Positions 10,736 through 21,062 of a stretch of DNA of 64,000 nucleotides are shown piece after piece (positions within the stretch are counted from its first letter, which is position 1; each line of letters begins with the position of its first letter). The notes under the pieces were generated by a model. That model was not told the DNA's origin, searched no databases, and saw nothing but the letters and a program-made list of their open reading frames with translations. The DNA lies in assembly GCF_023159225.1 (NCBI RefSeq), contig NC_063171.1, positions 39,277,378 to 39,341,377 of the forward strand, written 5' to 3'. The stretch is from Perognathus longimembris pacificus. Taxonomy: Eukaryota > Chordata > Mammalia > Rodentia > Heteromyidae. Position numbers and translations under genes: made by a program.

Positions 10736-10936
10736 GGGCTGGGAATGTGGCTTAGTGGTAGAGTGCATGTCTAGCATGCATGAAGCCCTGAGTTTGATTC
10801 CTCAGCACCACATAAACAGAAAAATCCAGAAGTAGCTATGTGGCTCAAGTGGTAGAGTTCTAGCCTTGAGCAAAATATGCTCAGGGACAGTGCTCAGGCC
10901 CTGAGTTTAAGCCCCAGGACTGGCAAAAAGAAAAAT
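10736..10936 (+). repeat. IDL-Geo SINE
   Basis: Sense copy, gggctgggaatgtggcttag through ccaggactggcaaaaag. Confidence 0.88.
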
Positions 10937-11473
10937 ACAACACTATGAGCCTGAGTGGCAGTTACCCAGCCATAAGCCATCCCAATACGAAGTGTGGTTG
11001 TTATAAGTCACTAAGTGTAGACATACCCACTCATGCTTATTTGCATAAGTGACCTGCTATTCTCTAGAGTGCTCTGAGACTCATTCCACTGAACAGTTTG
11101 CCTTGAGCTGTTCTGTGTCAGTGGGCCCAGATCCATTTCGTGCTCCATTCGGCTGGGCTGCATTCCACAGCACAGATGTTCTATAACATAGCACAGATGA
11201 TTTTCAAACAACTATTCCTGTAGCCCAGCTCTTCAAAGCTAGCTTAAGCAGAAATCTGCTGTGTAAAATAAGAGAAAGAAGATAGAGGTGAAGGCAAGAA
11301 GGACCCCTGCTCTAATCATATCCTTTCCAACCTTATCAAAGGAAAGGTTCTAGAAGAAAACTAGCTTTCAAAAGCATCTTTAATAGCACTCATTTTCTGG
11401 GTCCAGGAATACATTTCAGCAGTGAAGTTTCATCTTGTGTGTGTATTTGCACATGCACAGAGACAAGTGTATG

Positions 11474-11708
11474 TGTACCAGGACTGGGGCTTGAACTTAA
11501 GGCCTAGGTGCTGTCCTTTAGCTTTTTTTGCTCAAGGCTGGTGCGCTATCACTTGAGTCACAGCTCTACTTCCTGCTTTCTGGTGATTACTTGAAGGTAA
11601 GAGTCTCACAGACTTTCCTTCCTACCCAGGCTGGCTTCAAACATCAGGCCTCAGATCTCAGCTTCCTCAGTAGCTAGGATTGTAGGTATGAGCCCCTGGT
11701 ACTTGGCT
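11474..11708 (-). repeat. B1-Geo SINE
   Basis: Antisense copy, gtgtaccaggactggggctt through gagcccctggtacttggc. Confidence 0.82.
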
Positions 11709-11789
11709 GCAGTTCCATCTTGAATAAACCTTCAGATCACCAATGCAAGAGGAGCCCAGGGTCAGCAAACCCAGTCCACTCCTGATAAA

Positions 11790-11975
11790 CCCTGCCTCCT
11801 CCCTCCCTCCCTCCCTCCCTCCCTCCCTCCCTCCCTCCCTCCCTCCCTCCCTCCCTTCCTCCCTTCCTTCCTCCCTTCCTCCCTTCCTCCCTTCCTCCCT
11901 TCCTTCCTCCCTTCCTCCCTTCCTTTCTCCCTTCCTCCCTTCCTTTCCTCCTTTCTTTTTCTTTTTTTCCTTCTT
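11790..11975 (+). repeat. (TCCC/TTCC)n polypyrimidine tract
   Basis: Nearly 190 bases without a purine on this strand, first pure CCCT units and then mixed CCCT/TTCC units. An open frame through it only reads serine, leucine and proline. Confidence 0.97.
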
Positions 11976-11976
11976 T

Positions 11977-12213
11977 TTTTGTCAGTTGTGGGGCTTGAGC
12001 TCAGGGCCTAGGGTGCTGTCCCTGAGCCTCTTTGTGCTCAAGGCTAGGGCTCTTCCACTTGAGCCACACCACCACTTCTGGTTTTCTGATGGTTAATTGG
12101 AGATAAAAGTCTCATGGGGACTTTCCTGCTTAGGCTGGCTTTGAACCGTGATCCTCAGATCTGAGCCTCCTGAGTAGCTAGGATTACAGGCATGAGCCAC
12201 AGGTCCCTGGCTT
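11977..12213 (-). repeat. B1-Geo SINE
   Basis: Antisense copy abutting the polypyrimidine tract: tgtcagttgtggggcttgag through gagccacaggtccctggc. The tract may have grown from the tail of this or a neighbouring element. Confidence 0.85.
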
Positions 12214-12217
12214 GACC

Positions 12218-12278
12218 CCTTCCTTCCTTCTTTCCTTCCTTCCTTCCTTCTTCCTTCTTCCCTTTCTTTCTTTCTTTT
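12218..12278 (+). repeat. (TTCC)n simple repeat
   Basis: Pure pyrimidine TTCC/TTCT tract between two antisense SINEs. Confidence 0.92.
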
Positions 12279-12470
12279 GCCAGTCCTGGGGCTTGGACTC
12301 AGGGCCTGAGCACTGTCCCTGGCTTCTTTTTTCTCAAGGCTAGCACTCTACCTCTTGAGCCACAGTGCCACTTCCGGCTTTTTCTATGTATGTAGTGCTG
12401 AGGAATCAAACCCAAGGCTTCATGCAAGCTAGACAAGCACTCTACCACTAAGCCACATTCCCTGTCCAAC
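12279..12470 (-). repeat. IDL-Geo SINE
   Basis: Antisense copy, gccagtcctggggcttggac through agccacattccctgtcc. Confidence 0.88.
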
Positions 12471-12582
12471 TCCTTCTTTCTTATTCAACCTTCCAAGATG
12501 GTGTAGGGATCAAAGCCTGGTGTTTTGAAAATATATTTCCCCCTTCTTACAGATTAGAACCTCATATCTCCACTTCCTGCCT

Positions 12583-13054
12583 TTTTTTTTTTTTTTTTTT
12601 TTGGTCAGTCGTGGGGCTTGGACTCTGGGCCTGGGCACTGTCCCTGAGATCTTGAGCTCAAGACTAATAATACTCTACCACTTAAGCCACCACACAACTT
12701 CTAGTTTTCTGGTGGTTGATTGGAGATAAGAGTCTCACTGGGGCTGGGGATATGGCCTAGTGGCAAGAGTGCTTGCCTCCTATACATGAGGCCGTGGGTT
12801 CAATTCCCCAGCACCACATATACAGAAAATGGCCAGAAGTGGCGCTGTGGCTCAAGTGGCAGAGTGCTAGCCTTGAGCAAAAAGAAGCCAGGGACAGTGC
12901 CCAGGCCCTGAATCCAAGCCCCAGGACTGGCCAAAAAAAAAAAAAAAAAAAGAGTCTCACAGACTTTCCTGCCAGGCTGGCTTTGAACTGCAATCCTCAG
13001 ATCTCAGCCTCATGAGTAGCTAGGATTACAAGCATGAGCCACTGGCACCTGGCT
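12583..13054 (-). repeat. B1-Geo SINE split by a later insertion
   Basis: The right half and junction occupy 12583-12738, and the B1 half resumes at about 12950-13054. The interruption is a sense IDL-Geo copy flanked by duplicated host bases. Confidence 0.9.
12739..12949 (+). repeat. IDL-Geo SINE nested in a B1-Geo copy
   Basis: Complete dimer with a pure A tail. AAGAGTCTCAC, belonging to the host SINE, is duplicated at 12728-12738 and 12950-12960. Confidence 0.95.
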
Positions 13055-13554
13055 TATTGACCTCCATTCTTTTGGCACCTTTGCTACTCTCTAAAATTCC
13101 TCACCCTCTAAGAACAGTGCCCCCAATAGCCATCTGTGCCAGTTCTCTCTGGGCCTGTGGGGAACCTCATGGGGTGAAAGCAAAGTCACTGAACCGGGCT
13201 GCAGATCTGATCCTTACCTTTCCAGGACTTGCATTCTCTTGTTATGTTGAAGTTATGTTCCTGTCACTTGTCCCCATTACTCTTCCTGCTTCCATTGAGA
13301 GGCCTGAATTTTGGCCTTAATAGATTGACCCTAAACATGACCTTCCCACCTTTGCCCTGTGTACCATGGGAAGAGGAGGGAAGGGGGTGGCAAGAAGAGG
13401 GTTAGAGGAGAAAGGGGGCTTTTGCTCCTTTCCTTCACAACCTCTCTCAGGCTTTGGGCTTGGATGCATGTCTTTTTCTTCTTCAGGTAATAGAAGAACA
13501 GATGCCATCCATCATTGCAAAGCCACAGAGCCCTGTATATTATCTAGTGTAATC

Positions 13555-13690
13555 TCTACAGCTCTTTGTACGTAGCACTCATAGTATCACTGAGGAAACC
13601 AAGGCTCAGAGAGGATTAGTGACTAACCCAAGGCCTCACAGCTAGAAATGACTAAGCAGAGACTGGACTTCAGGTCTGCCTGACCTAGCC
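13555..13690 (+). repeat. MIR element
   Basis: The sequence tgaggaaaccaaggctcaga followed by gtgactaacccaaggcctca and cagctagaaatg is the classic MIR core. Confidence 0.75.
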
Positions 13691-13888
13691 TTCTCCCCCA
13701 GCCTTCTCTGAATCTGAGGAATTCCAAGCTCCCTGGTGACTCTACTAGATCTTTCAGTGCCATCTTGGTCAACAGCATCTTTAATGATGAATTTATAAGG
13801 ATAGTGGTCTTAACCTTAGGACCTTCTTCTTCTCTATGTGAAGCCCTGATTCCCCCTGAGTGTTTCTCTGAACAAAAAGTCATAGGCC

Positions 13889-14096
13889 AGGCTGGGAAAG
13901 TGGCTTAGTGGCAGAGTGCTAGCCTAGCATGCATGAAGCCCTGGGTTCCATTCCTCAGTACCACATAAACAGAAAAGGCCAGAAGTGGTGCTGTCCCTCA
14001 AGTGGTAGTCTTAGACTTGAGCAAAAAAAGTTCAGGGACAGTGCCCAGACCCTGAGTTCAAGCCCCAAGACTGGCAAAAAAAAAAAAAAAAAAAAA
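13889..14096 (+). repeat. IDL-Geo SINE
   Basis: Sense copy with a long A tail. The flanks gtcatagg and gtcatggg suggest a slightly diverged target duplication. Confidence 0.85.
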
Positions 14097-14348
14097 GGTC
14101 ATGGGTCCCTTCCTTGGCAATGGGGAGGGGGCACAGAACTGTTTTCTCCCTTAAGCCTTGTCCTATGGCAGGGCAGGCAGTCCTGGGTTGGAATCCTACA
14201 ACGACTTCTTACTAGTAAGCAGGAACATGCTTAGCCTCTGCAAAGTGAAGAAAATCATGCCTGCCATATAAGCCACTACCTGATTATGAAAACTGCACAT
14301 GATACCCTTCATTGTATGACCCCAAAGCAGGAAGGAAAACAAAAGAAA

Positions 14349-14590
14349 CCTATACACCGTGGCTCACACCTGTTATTTTAGCTACTCAGGAGGGTAAGAT
14401 CTAAAGATAGCACTTCAAAGGTAGCCCAGGCTGAAAAGCCCCTCAGAGTTTTATCTCCAATTTACCTACCAAAAAGCCAAAAGTAGAGCTGTGGCTCAAG
14501 TGGTAGAGTGCCATTCTTGAATGAAAGAGCTAAGAGATAGCACCTAGACCCAGAGTTCAAGTCCCAGTACAGGCACAAGAAAGGAAGGAA
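14349..14590 (+). repeat. Diverged B1-Geo SINE
   Basis: ccgtggctcacacctgttat through gagttcaagtcccagtacag, with many substitutions. Confidence 0.7.
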
Positions 14591-14612
14591 GGAAGGCAAG
14601 CAGACAACACGA

Positions 14613-14822
14613 AGCTGAATGTGATGGCTCACATCTGTAATCCTCATATGCAGAAGGCTAAGATCGGGAAGGTCAAGGTCTCATCTCAACCAATGGATAT
14701 CTAGGTGTGGTGACATATGGCTGTCATCTCAGCTATGAAAGAGGAACAAATAGGAGGCTTGAATTCTAAGCCAGACCAGTCAAAAATAAGACTGACCCTA
14801 TTTGAAAAATAATGAAGTAAAA
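14613..14822 (+). repeat. Two diverged B1-like fragments
   Basis: gatggctcacatctgtaatc and, from 14703, ggtgtggtgacatatggctg, each a degenerate B1 left half in tandem. Confidence 0.5.
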
Positions 14823-14847
14823 AAAAGTATGGGGTAGAAGGGTGATG

Positions 14848-15083
14848 ATGGCTCACACTTGTAATCCTAGCAATTTAGGAGGCTGAGATCTGAGGATCAC
14901 TGTTCAAAGCAAGCTCAGGCAGGAAAACCCATGAGACTCTTGATCTCCAACTAACCACCAGAAAACCAGAAGTGGAGCTATGGTTCAAAGTGGTAGAGTA
15001 TTAGCCTTGAGCACAAGAGCTCAGTGACAGCACTCAGGCCCTGAGTTCAAGCCCCACAACTGACAAAAACAAAATAAAAAGAT
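14848..15083 (+). repeat. B1-Geo SINE
   Basis: atggctcacacttgtaatcc through aagccccacaactgacaaaa. A short ID-like piece (gtatggctcaagtggtaggt) follows to about 15145. Confidence 0.85.
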
Positions 15084-15757
15084 GAGGTATGGCTCAAGTG
15101 GTAGGTCAGCTGCCTAGCAAGATCAAAGCCCCCAAGAACAAACAAGAAGGAGGCGGAGGCCTTTCTTTTTCCCCGGTCTTCTTAGCAGTCCAGTCCTGGG
15201 CATAAGTCTAGAGAGTATGAATCAGAGAACTTCAACTTGTAGCCCTCTCTGGGAGAAGGAAGAGGGGACTGAAGCACACTCAATCCCCTACAGAAAGTGG
15301 GGACCATGCTAGGATGGACAGTAAAAAGCTGTTAACATAACATGAGCCACAAGTGGTCATTCTGCCCACATGTGTGATAGGGGAAGGGAGCTGCTGAGGT
15401 ACCGGGTACAGGCTGTCTGTGTGGAGGAAGGATTATGTTTGGGCCCCCACCATCGCTCTTCAGTACCTGGCTGGCACATCTTAGGAACTCCATAAATGCC
15501 TACTGAATGAGGGTTCTTCCATATAGGGGCTGAACAAGAAAGGAAGAGACAGGAGGAGAATGGTGACAATACTGTGTCAACAACGAGCCAAGGCCCGAGC
15601 TGCCCTTTATAATACAGTTCCTGATAAATATGAACTTACATGGGTGACAGGACTCAAAGGAGAAAGAACCAGCTTACTGATTCCCATGGGCCCTCCTATT
15701 GTTGATCCCTACTGACCTCTGGCAAACTCCAGTCAACTTAAAAATAAAGAAAAAGGT

Positions 15758-15862
15758 GGGGGCTGGGAAGGTGGCTTAGTGGTAGAGTACTTGCCTAGCA
15801 TGCATGAGGCCCTAGGTTCGATCCCTCACTACCACATAAACAAAAAAAAAATAAAATTTAAT
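15758..15862 (+). repeat. ID-like monomer
   Basis: gggctgggaaggtggcttag through ctaccacataaac and an A-rich tail, with no right half. Confidence 0.8.
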
Positions 15863-15897
15863 TTAAAAATAAAGAAAAAGAATAAAACAGGGCTAGG

Positions 15898-16113
15898 GCC
15901 CAGTGCTGGTAGCTAGTACTTGTAATCCCAGCTACTTAGGAGACTGAGATTTGAAGATCTAGGTTTAAAGCCAGCCTGGGCAGGAGAGTCCGTGAAACTC
16001 TTTTCTCCAAGTAACCACCAAAAAGCCAGACGTGAAGCTGTGGTTCAAAGTGGTAGAGCACTAGTCTTGAGCAAAAAACTCAGAGAAAGCCTTGAACTCA
16101 AGCCCCATGACTC
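15898..16113 (+). repeat. B1-Geo SINE
   Basis: cccagtgctggtagctagta through caagccccatgactcacc; its tail has become the CA repeat that follows. Confidence 0.82.
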
Positions 16114-16114
16114 A

Positions 16115-16163
<49 letters not shown>

Positions 16164-16174
16164 ACACACACACG
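16113..16174 (+). repeat. (CA)n microsatellite
   Basis: About 28 CA units with one interruption, directly at the 3' end of a B1-Geo copy. Confidence 0.97.
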
Positions 16175-16262
16175 GACTAGAGTGTGGCTTGAGTGGTAGA
16201 GTACTTGCTTAGCAAGTGTGAGACCCTGAGTTCAATTCTCAGTATCACGAAACAAAAACAGA
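16174..16262 (+). repeat. ID-like monomer
   Basis: actagagtgtggcttgagtg through ctcagtatcacgaaacaaaa. Confidence 0.7.
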
Positions 16263-16286
16263 AAGAGAGAGAAAGGATAATAATTG

Positions 16287-16516
16287 GGGGGGCTGGGAAT
16301 ATGGCCTAGTGACAACAGTGCTTGCCTCGTGGATATGAAGCCCTGGGTTCGATTCCTCTGCACCACATAATTAGAAAAAGCAAGAAGGGGTGCTGTGGCT
16401 CAAGGGGTAGAGTTCTAGCCTTGAGCAAAAGGAAGCCAGGACAGTTCTCAGGCCCTGAGTTCAGGGCCCAGGACTGGCAAAAAGAAAAAGAAAAAAAAAA
16501 AAGAAAAAAAGAAAAA
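16287..16516 (+). repeat. IDL-Geo SINE
   Basis: gggggctgggaatatggcct through ggactggcaaaaagaaaaag with an impure A-rich tail. Confidence 0.88.
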
Positions 16517-16541
16517 GACAGAGCAAGTCCAACACACAGGT

Positions 16542-16701
16542 TCACACACACAATCACAGCATCCTGGAAAAGGATCTCACACTTCTTCCTCATGCTCACC
16601 CTGACAACCCTCAAAAACGGTCCTATGAGTGTCACACAAGTCACACACACATACACAGTCACAGCATCCGGAAAAGGATCTCACACTTCCTCCTCATGCT
16701 C
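16542..16701 (+). repeat. Local tandem duplication, about 100-bp period
   Basis: A block containing cacagcatcctggaaaagga and tctcacacttcttcctcatg at 16542-16597 recurs with few changes at 16641-16701. Confidence 0.85.
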
Positions 16702-19016
16702 CCTGATCTGAGGAATACATCCCTCCTTGGTATCTGTCAGGGAGAGGATGGGAAAGGAAGCCTGAGTTTTATCCAACCTGCTCCTTTTCTGTCTCCCTGT
16801 CTCCCCAGTACAAATGGTGCCAAGCTCCCCTCCTATGCCCTCCAGGTACGTAGCCTCTTGTTGCTTAGCAACGGGGCCTCATCCCCATACCTCAGCAGCC
16901 TCCCCTGGTAGCTCTAGTAGCAGCACTGCAGGGAGAGCCAGGCTGGACCTCGTAGGCTCTGCTGCTGCTGCTGACAAGGGAGCGTGTGGGAACAAGCCCC
17001 AAAATAGGCCCGGGTGTGAAAGCCTAGTCTCTTTTGCACATTCAGGTCCCACACTGACTCTTAGAAAGTCCTGCTGTGCCTCTTTTCCCAGCCCTGGATC
17101 TCTGGGTCTGCTCCTGGGTTATCTTCCTCTGCTTAGGGCTCAAGTATCACATTTGCTGACCTTTGTCCTCTGTCCATCCTGTAACTCTGTCAGACCATGG
17201 TGTCATTGCTGGGCCCCTCTTCACTGACATAAGTCTCCTGATTGTTCAATTCCAAAGGCCAGTTACCATGGCCTCCATAGGCTACTAGTGAGACTAGGAC
17301 CACAACTGCTCCTTCCCATCTTCCTAGTCTAGCCTGTGGTAGGAGGGGCCAGAGAGGACTCCCCCAAGGGAGTTCTGTCTTCTCACAGCCTGGGCTGGCC
17401 TTCTGCTTCAATGGAAACGGACACTGGACTTTGGGCCAACTAGACAAGGACTAGGCCCAGAAAAGAAAGTCCTTCTTGTGTGGCCTTTCCTCCATTGCTT
17501 CAGCCAGGATGGCACAGTTCCCAAGAGGAGCTCCAGAGAGGCTCAGTGCTGGTGACAGCCAGGAGCTGCCCTACCCAGACCAGCGCCCTGCCCTGCCCTC
17601 CCCTCCCTGACCAAGTCCTCCAAGGGCACCACACACCAATCCTCCAGTCTCTGCATCGGCCTGACTGGCCCTCTGCCCACGCCCTTCCCCCCCACCCCCC
17701 AGCCTTCCCTCAGTCGCAGGTGCTTGTGTGTGACAATTATCTGCTAAGGAGTCAGGGCTGGGGAGCAGCTCAGCCAAGGGAGTGCTGAGAGGAAGTACTT
17801 CCAGAGTAAGGAAGGTAGAATGAAGGCCAGCTCCCAGGCAAGACGGGCTAGAGGGTTGCAAAAATGAGGGCATGAAGGAACTTTAGGGAGGGAGGGAGGA
17901 CTGAATCAGCCTTCTAGCTGAGGAAGCAGTCAAACAACAGAAGGAACTTTCAGGCAAGAGGCAGACCAAGTGACCTCACCCAAACCCTGTGGTCTGCTGC
18001 TGTTGCAACCTGGCCAGTCTCCCAGCTCTCCTGGGTCCCCAAGTAGGAGAGCTTTTTATAGTTCACTCCCCAACTTGGGTTTAAATAATTAAACAAGATG
18101 GACAGAAATAGCAGCCGGACAGTGAAGACAGGTTATTTTTGGGGTTTTCTGGAACACAGTGCTCCTGGGTGTTACCCTACCCTTGCACAGGGTGGAGCTA
18201 GCATCCAGGCCGCTGGGAGACTCCAGTGAGGAAATCCCACCCACACGCCCTGGGCTCTTTGGCTTGGTAGGGTCGCTTTCAGACCCCGGAGGGTCTCCAG
18301 TTTTGTCTCCTCTTCAAAGAAGAGAGCACTCCATTGCCTTCTGACCCTAGCTTCTCCCTGCAGGCAGTGACTTTTGTTGCCTGTCAGGCCTTCTACTTCA
18401 GAGATGGTGACAGATACTGACAATCAGATCCATAAGCAACTGCAAGACAGGCTGAAGCAGGAAGAAGTGACTACTGGCCAGGACTCCTCTGGCCAAGGAG
18501 ATGGAATCAGGTGATACAAAGCCTTGCCCTCTCCCTCACTATCACTGTCATAGGGAAACGGAAGGGGATGATGGCTGGAATGGGGAGTAGAAAGCACAGC
18601 TAGGAAGAAGAGGCATTACAGATGGATGGGTGGGTGGGATTTCAGAGAAGAAAAGGCAGAAAAGTGGGTTCATGTCTGGGCAAGAAATTCTCAGCTTTCA
18701 GTTCCCTTTCAGTGTCATCCGTCCCTGGCAGAATCCCAGCCTTGGTTTCCTGGGACAAGGTTTTTCAGTAGCTTCACTGGGGAGGAGAGAAGTGGACATC
18801 TCTTCCTTGCCCCAAGTTTCCTGGAGACCAGTCACCTGCAGCTGGCTGTTCCAACTACAAAGGTGAGCCTCAACTCTACCTTGAGGTTCTACCACAACGC
18901 TTTAAAATCTGGGGTACTAAGGAGGTGTGAGTGGGGGCAAGAGGGGAAATTTATAATGTTTTCCCTCTTTGGATAACAACTTCAGGGATGAGGTGTTCAG
19001 CGTTCAATAAATGCTG

Positions 19017-19020
<4 letters not shown>
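16702..19020. other. Unique intergenic DNA
   Basis: SINE-free for about 2.3 kb. It contains an X-box-like palindrome at 16860-16872 and an A/T-rich stretch near 18050-18140 within otherwise GC-moderate DNA. I recognise no exon, and no open frame here resembles a known protein. Confidence 0.6.
16860..16872. promoter_or_regulatory. X-box-like palindrome
   Basis: GTTGCTTAGCAAC, two perfect 5-bp arms around TTA, resembles RFX-family X-box sites. Function is inferred from the motif only. Confidence 0.4.
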
Positions 19021-19064
<44 letters not shown>

Positions 19065-19256
19065 GCCAGTCCTGGGCCTTGGACTCAGGGCCTGAGCACT
19101 GTCCCTGGCTTCTTCCCGCTCAAGGCTAGCAACTCCTCCACTTGAGCCACAGCGCCGCTTCTGGCCGTTTTCTGTATATGTGGTGCTGGGGAATCGAACC
19201 TAGGGCCTCGTGTATCCGAGGCAGGCACTCTTGCCACTAGGCTATATCCCCAGCCC
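19021..19256 (-). repeat. Young IDL-Geo SINE with 43-bp T tract
   Basis: Antisense copy whose tail is an uninterrupted T run. AAATGCTGAATTTTT flanks it (from 19009, merging into the T run, and 19257-19271). It shares about 117 identical bases with the copy at 62651-62850. Confidence 0.95.
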
Positions 19257-19416
19257 AAATGCTGAATTTTTATTCATTCCACAAACTTTTTCTTTTTTTT
19301 GGCAGAACTTGGGTTTAAAATCATGGCCTAGCTAGAAAAGTGCTCTCTCATTTGAACCACACCCTCAGCCCTCAAAAAATATATTTTTATTTTCATTTTC
19401 AACATACATTTGTGGG

Positions 19417-19628
19417 GGGGAAGGGTCCTGGGGCTTGAACTCAGGACCTGGGCACTGTCCCTAAGCATTTGTGCTCAAAGCTAGTGCTCTACCACTTGAG
19501 CCGCAGCTCCAATTCCAGCTTTTTGCTGGTTAACTAGAGATAAGAGTCTCTTAGAGTCTTCCTGCTTGGACTGGCTTCAAACTGCTATCCTCAAATCTGA
19601 GTAGCTATGATTACAGCCATAAGCCACT
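19417..19628 (-). repeat. B1-Geo SINE
   Basis: gggaagggtcctggggcttg through attacagccataagccactg, antisense. Confidence 0.82.
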
Positions 19629-19632
19629 GGTT

Positions 19633-19990
19633 GCCACTGGCTAGGAATATGGTCTCACGGTAGAGCGCTTGCCTTGCGTGCATGAAGCCCATATAATTCA
19701 ATTCCTCAGCACCACATAAGCAGAAAAAGCTGGAAGTGGTACTGTGGCTCAAGTGGTAGAATGTTAGCCTTGAGCAAAAAGAAGTCAAGGGGGCTGGGGA
19801 TATGGCCTAGTGGCAAGAGTGCCTGCCTCATATACATGAGGCCCTGGGTTCGATTCCCCAGCACCACATATACAGAAAATGGCCAGAAGTGGTGCTGTGG
19901 CTCAAGTGGCAGAGTGCTAGCCTTGAGCAAAAAGAAGCCAGGGACAGTGCTCAGGCCCTGAGTCCAAGCCCCAAGCCCCAGGACTGGCCA

Positions 19991-20023
<33 letters not shown>

Positions 20024-20095
20024 GAAGTCAAGGACAGTGCTTAGGCCTTGAGTTCAAGCCCTAGGACTGGCAAAAGAAAAAAAAAAAAAGACAGA
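19633..20095 (+). repeat. IDL-Geo SINE split by a later IDL-Geo
   Basis: The older copy runs 19633-19790 and resumes at about 20034-20095. It is interrupted inside its right half, after the gccttgagcaaaaagaag segment. Confidence 0.9.
19791..20018 (+). repeat. IDL-Geo SINE nested in an older IDL-Geo
   Basis: Intact dimer with an AAAAC-type tail. AAAAAGAAGTCAAGG is duplicated exactly at 19776-19790 and 20019-20033. Confidence 0.95.
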
Positions 20096-20142
20096 AAGAT
20101 CTAAGTTCATTCCCCAGTACTAACTCTTAAAAAAAGTTAGCC

Positions 20143-20348
20143 AGCCCCAGGTGCCTTATGACTGTAATCCAAGCTGCCTCAGGAGGCTGAGATCTGAAGA
20201 TCCCAGTTCAAAGTCAGCCTAGGCAGATAAGTGGAGCTGTGGCTGAAGTGATAGAATGCCAGCTTGTGTTAAAACAAAAACAAAAACTAATGGGCAATAT
20301 GTAGGCCCTGAATTCAAGCCCCAGTCTGGCACCGTAACACAAACAAAA
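20143..20348 (+). repeat. B1-Geo SINE, internally deleted
   Basis: tgactgtaatccaagctgcc through aattcaagccccagtctggc, lacking the middle of the element. Confidence 0.72.
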
Positions 20349-20360
20349 AATCTGTTCTTG

Positions 20361-20515
20361 TGGGCACTGGTGGCTCAAGCTTGTAATCCTAGCTACTCAG
20401 GAGGCTGAGCTCTCCAATTAACCACCAGGAAACCAGAAGTGGCACTGTAGCCTCAAGTAGTAAGTAGTAAAGTGTCTAGGCCCAGAGTTCAAGCCCCAAA
20501 ACCGGGAAAAAAAAA
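20361..20515 (+). repeat. B1-Geo SINE, internally deleted
   Basis: gggcactggtggctcaagct, then ctccaattaaccaccaggaa and agagttcaagccccaaaacc; part of the B1 half is missing. Confidence 0.72.
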
Positions 20516-20524
20516 ATCTGTTCC

Positions 20525-20890
20525 TAGCCAGGAGTGGTGATATATGACTGCAATTCTAGCACTTAGAAGGTAGAGGAAGAAGGATATTCAGCTGAGTTCA
20601 ACTTGAACTATGCAGGCAAACCTGTCTTAAAAATAAGTAAAAAGCTGGGTGCAGGTGGCTCATGCCTGTAATCTTAACTACTTAGAAGTTGGGATCTGAG
20701 GATCAAGGTTCAAAGTCTGCTCAGGAAGGAAAGCCCCTAAGACTCTTATCTCCAATTAACTACAGAAAACTGGAAGTGGAGCTGTGTTTCAAAGTGGTAG
20801 AGTGCTAGCCTTGAGTAAAAGAGCTCAGGGACAGTGCCCAGGCCCTTAGTTCAAGCCCCACAACTGACCAAAAAATAAAAAAAAGTAAAA
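20525..20890 (+). repeat. B1 monomer followed by B1-Geo SINE
   Basis: B1-type sequence at 20525-20640 (ccaggagtggtgatatatga) ending in an A-rich tail, then a full B1-Geo copy from 20644 (gctgggtgcaggtggctcat) to the caagccccacaactgaccaa end. Confidence 0.78.
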
Positions 20891-21062
20891 TAAAGGGAAA
20901 AGGGAAAAAGAAAAAAGCCCTATGCCTCACTGATCCAGAGTGCTTGTTTGTTCTATAATAGGTACTCAAACAAAACAAGAGCTTCATAGAAATTACCCTA
21001 CTTGATAGTCACAGCAAGTCTATTAGATAACACTGGCCCCAGCAGTTATTAGATGATATAAA

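Noticed and set aside
11743..12096. Open frame of 117 codons rich in serine, leucine and proline
   Set aside because: It is a translation of the polypyrimidine repeat and the adjoining SINE; no splice or coding signature.
11790..12278. Regularly spaced repeats that might suggest a CRISPR-like array
   Set aside because: Simple tetranucleotide repeats in a mammalian genome; there are no spacers.
18051..18060. MEF2 or TATA site at CTTTTTATAG
   Set aside because: It misses one fixed position of the MEF2 consensus and no exon or initiator is seen next to it.
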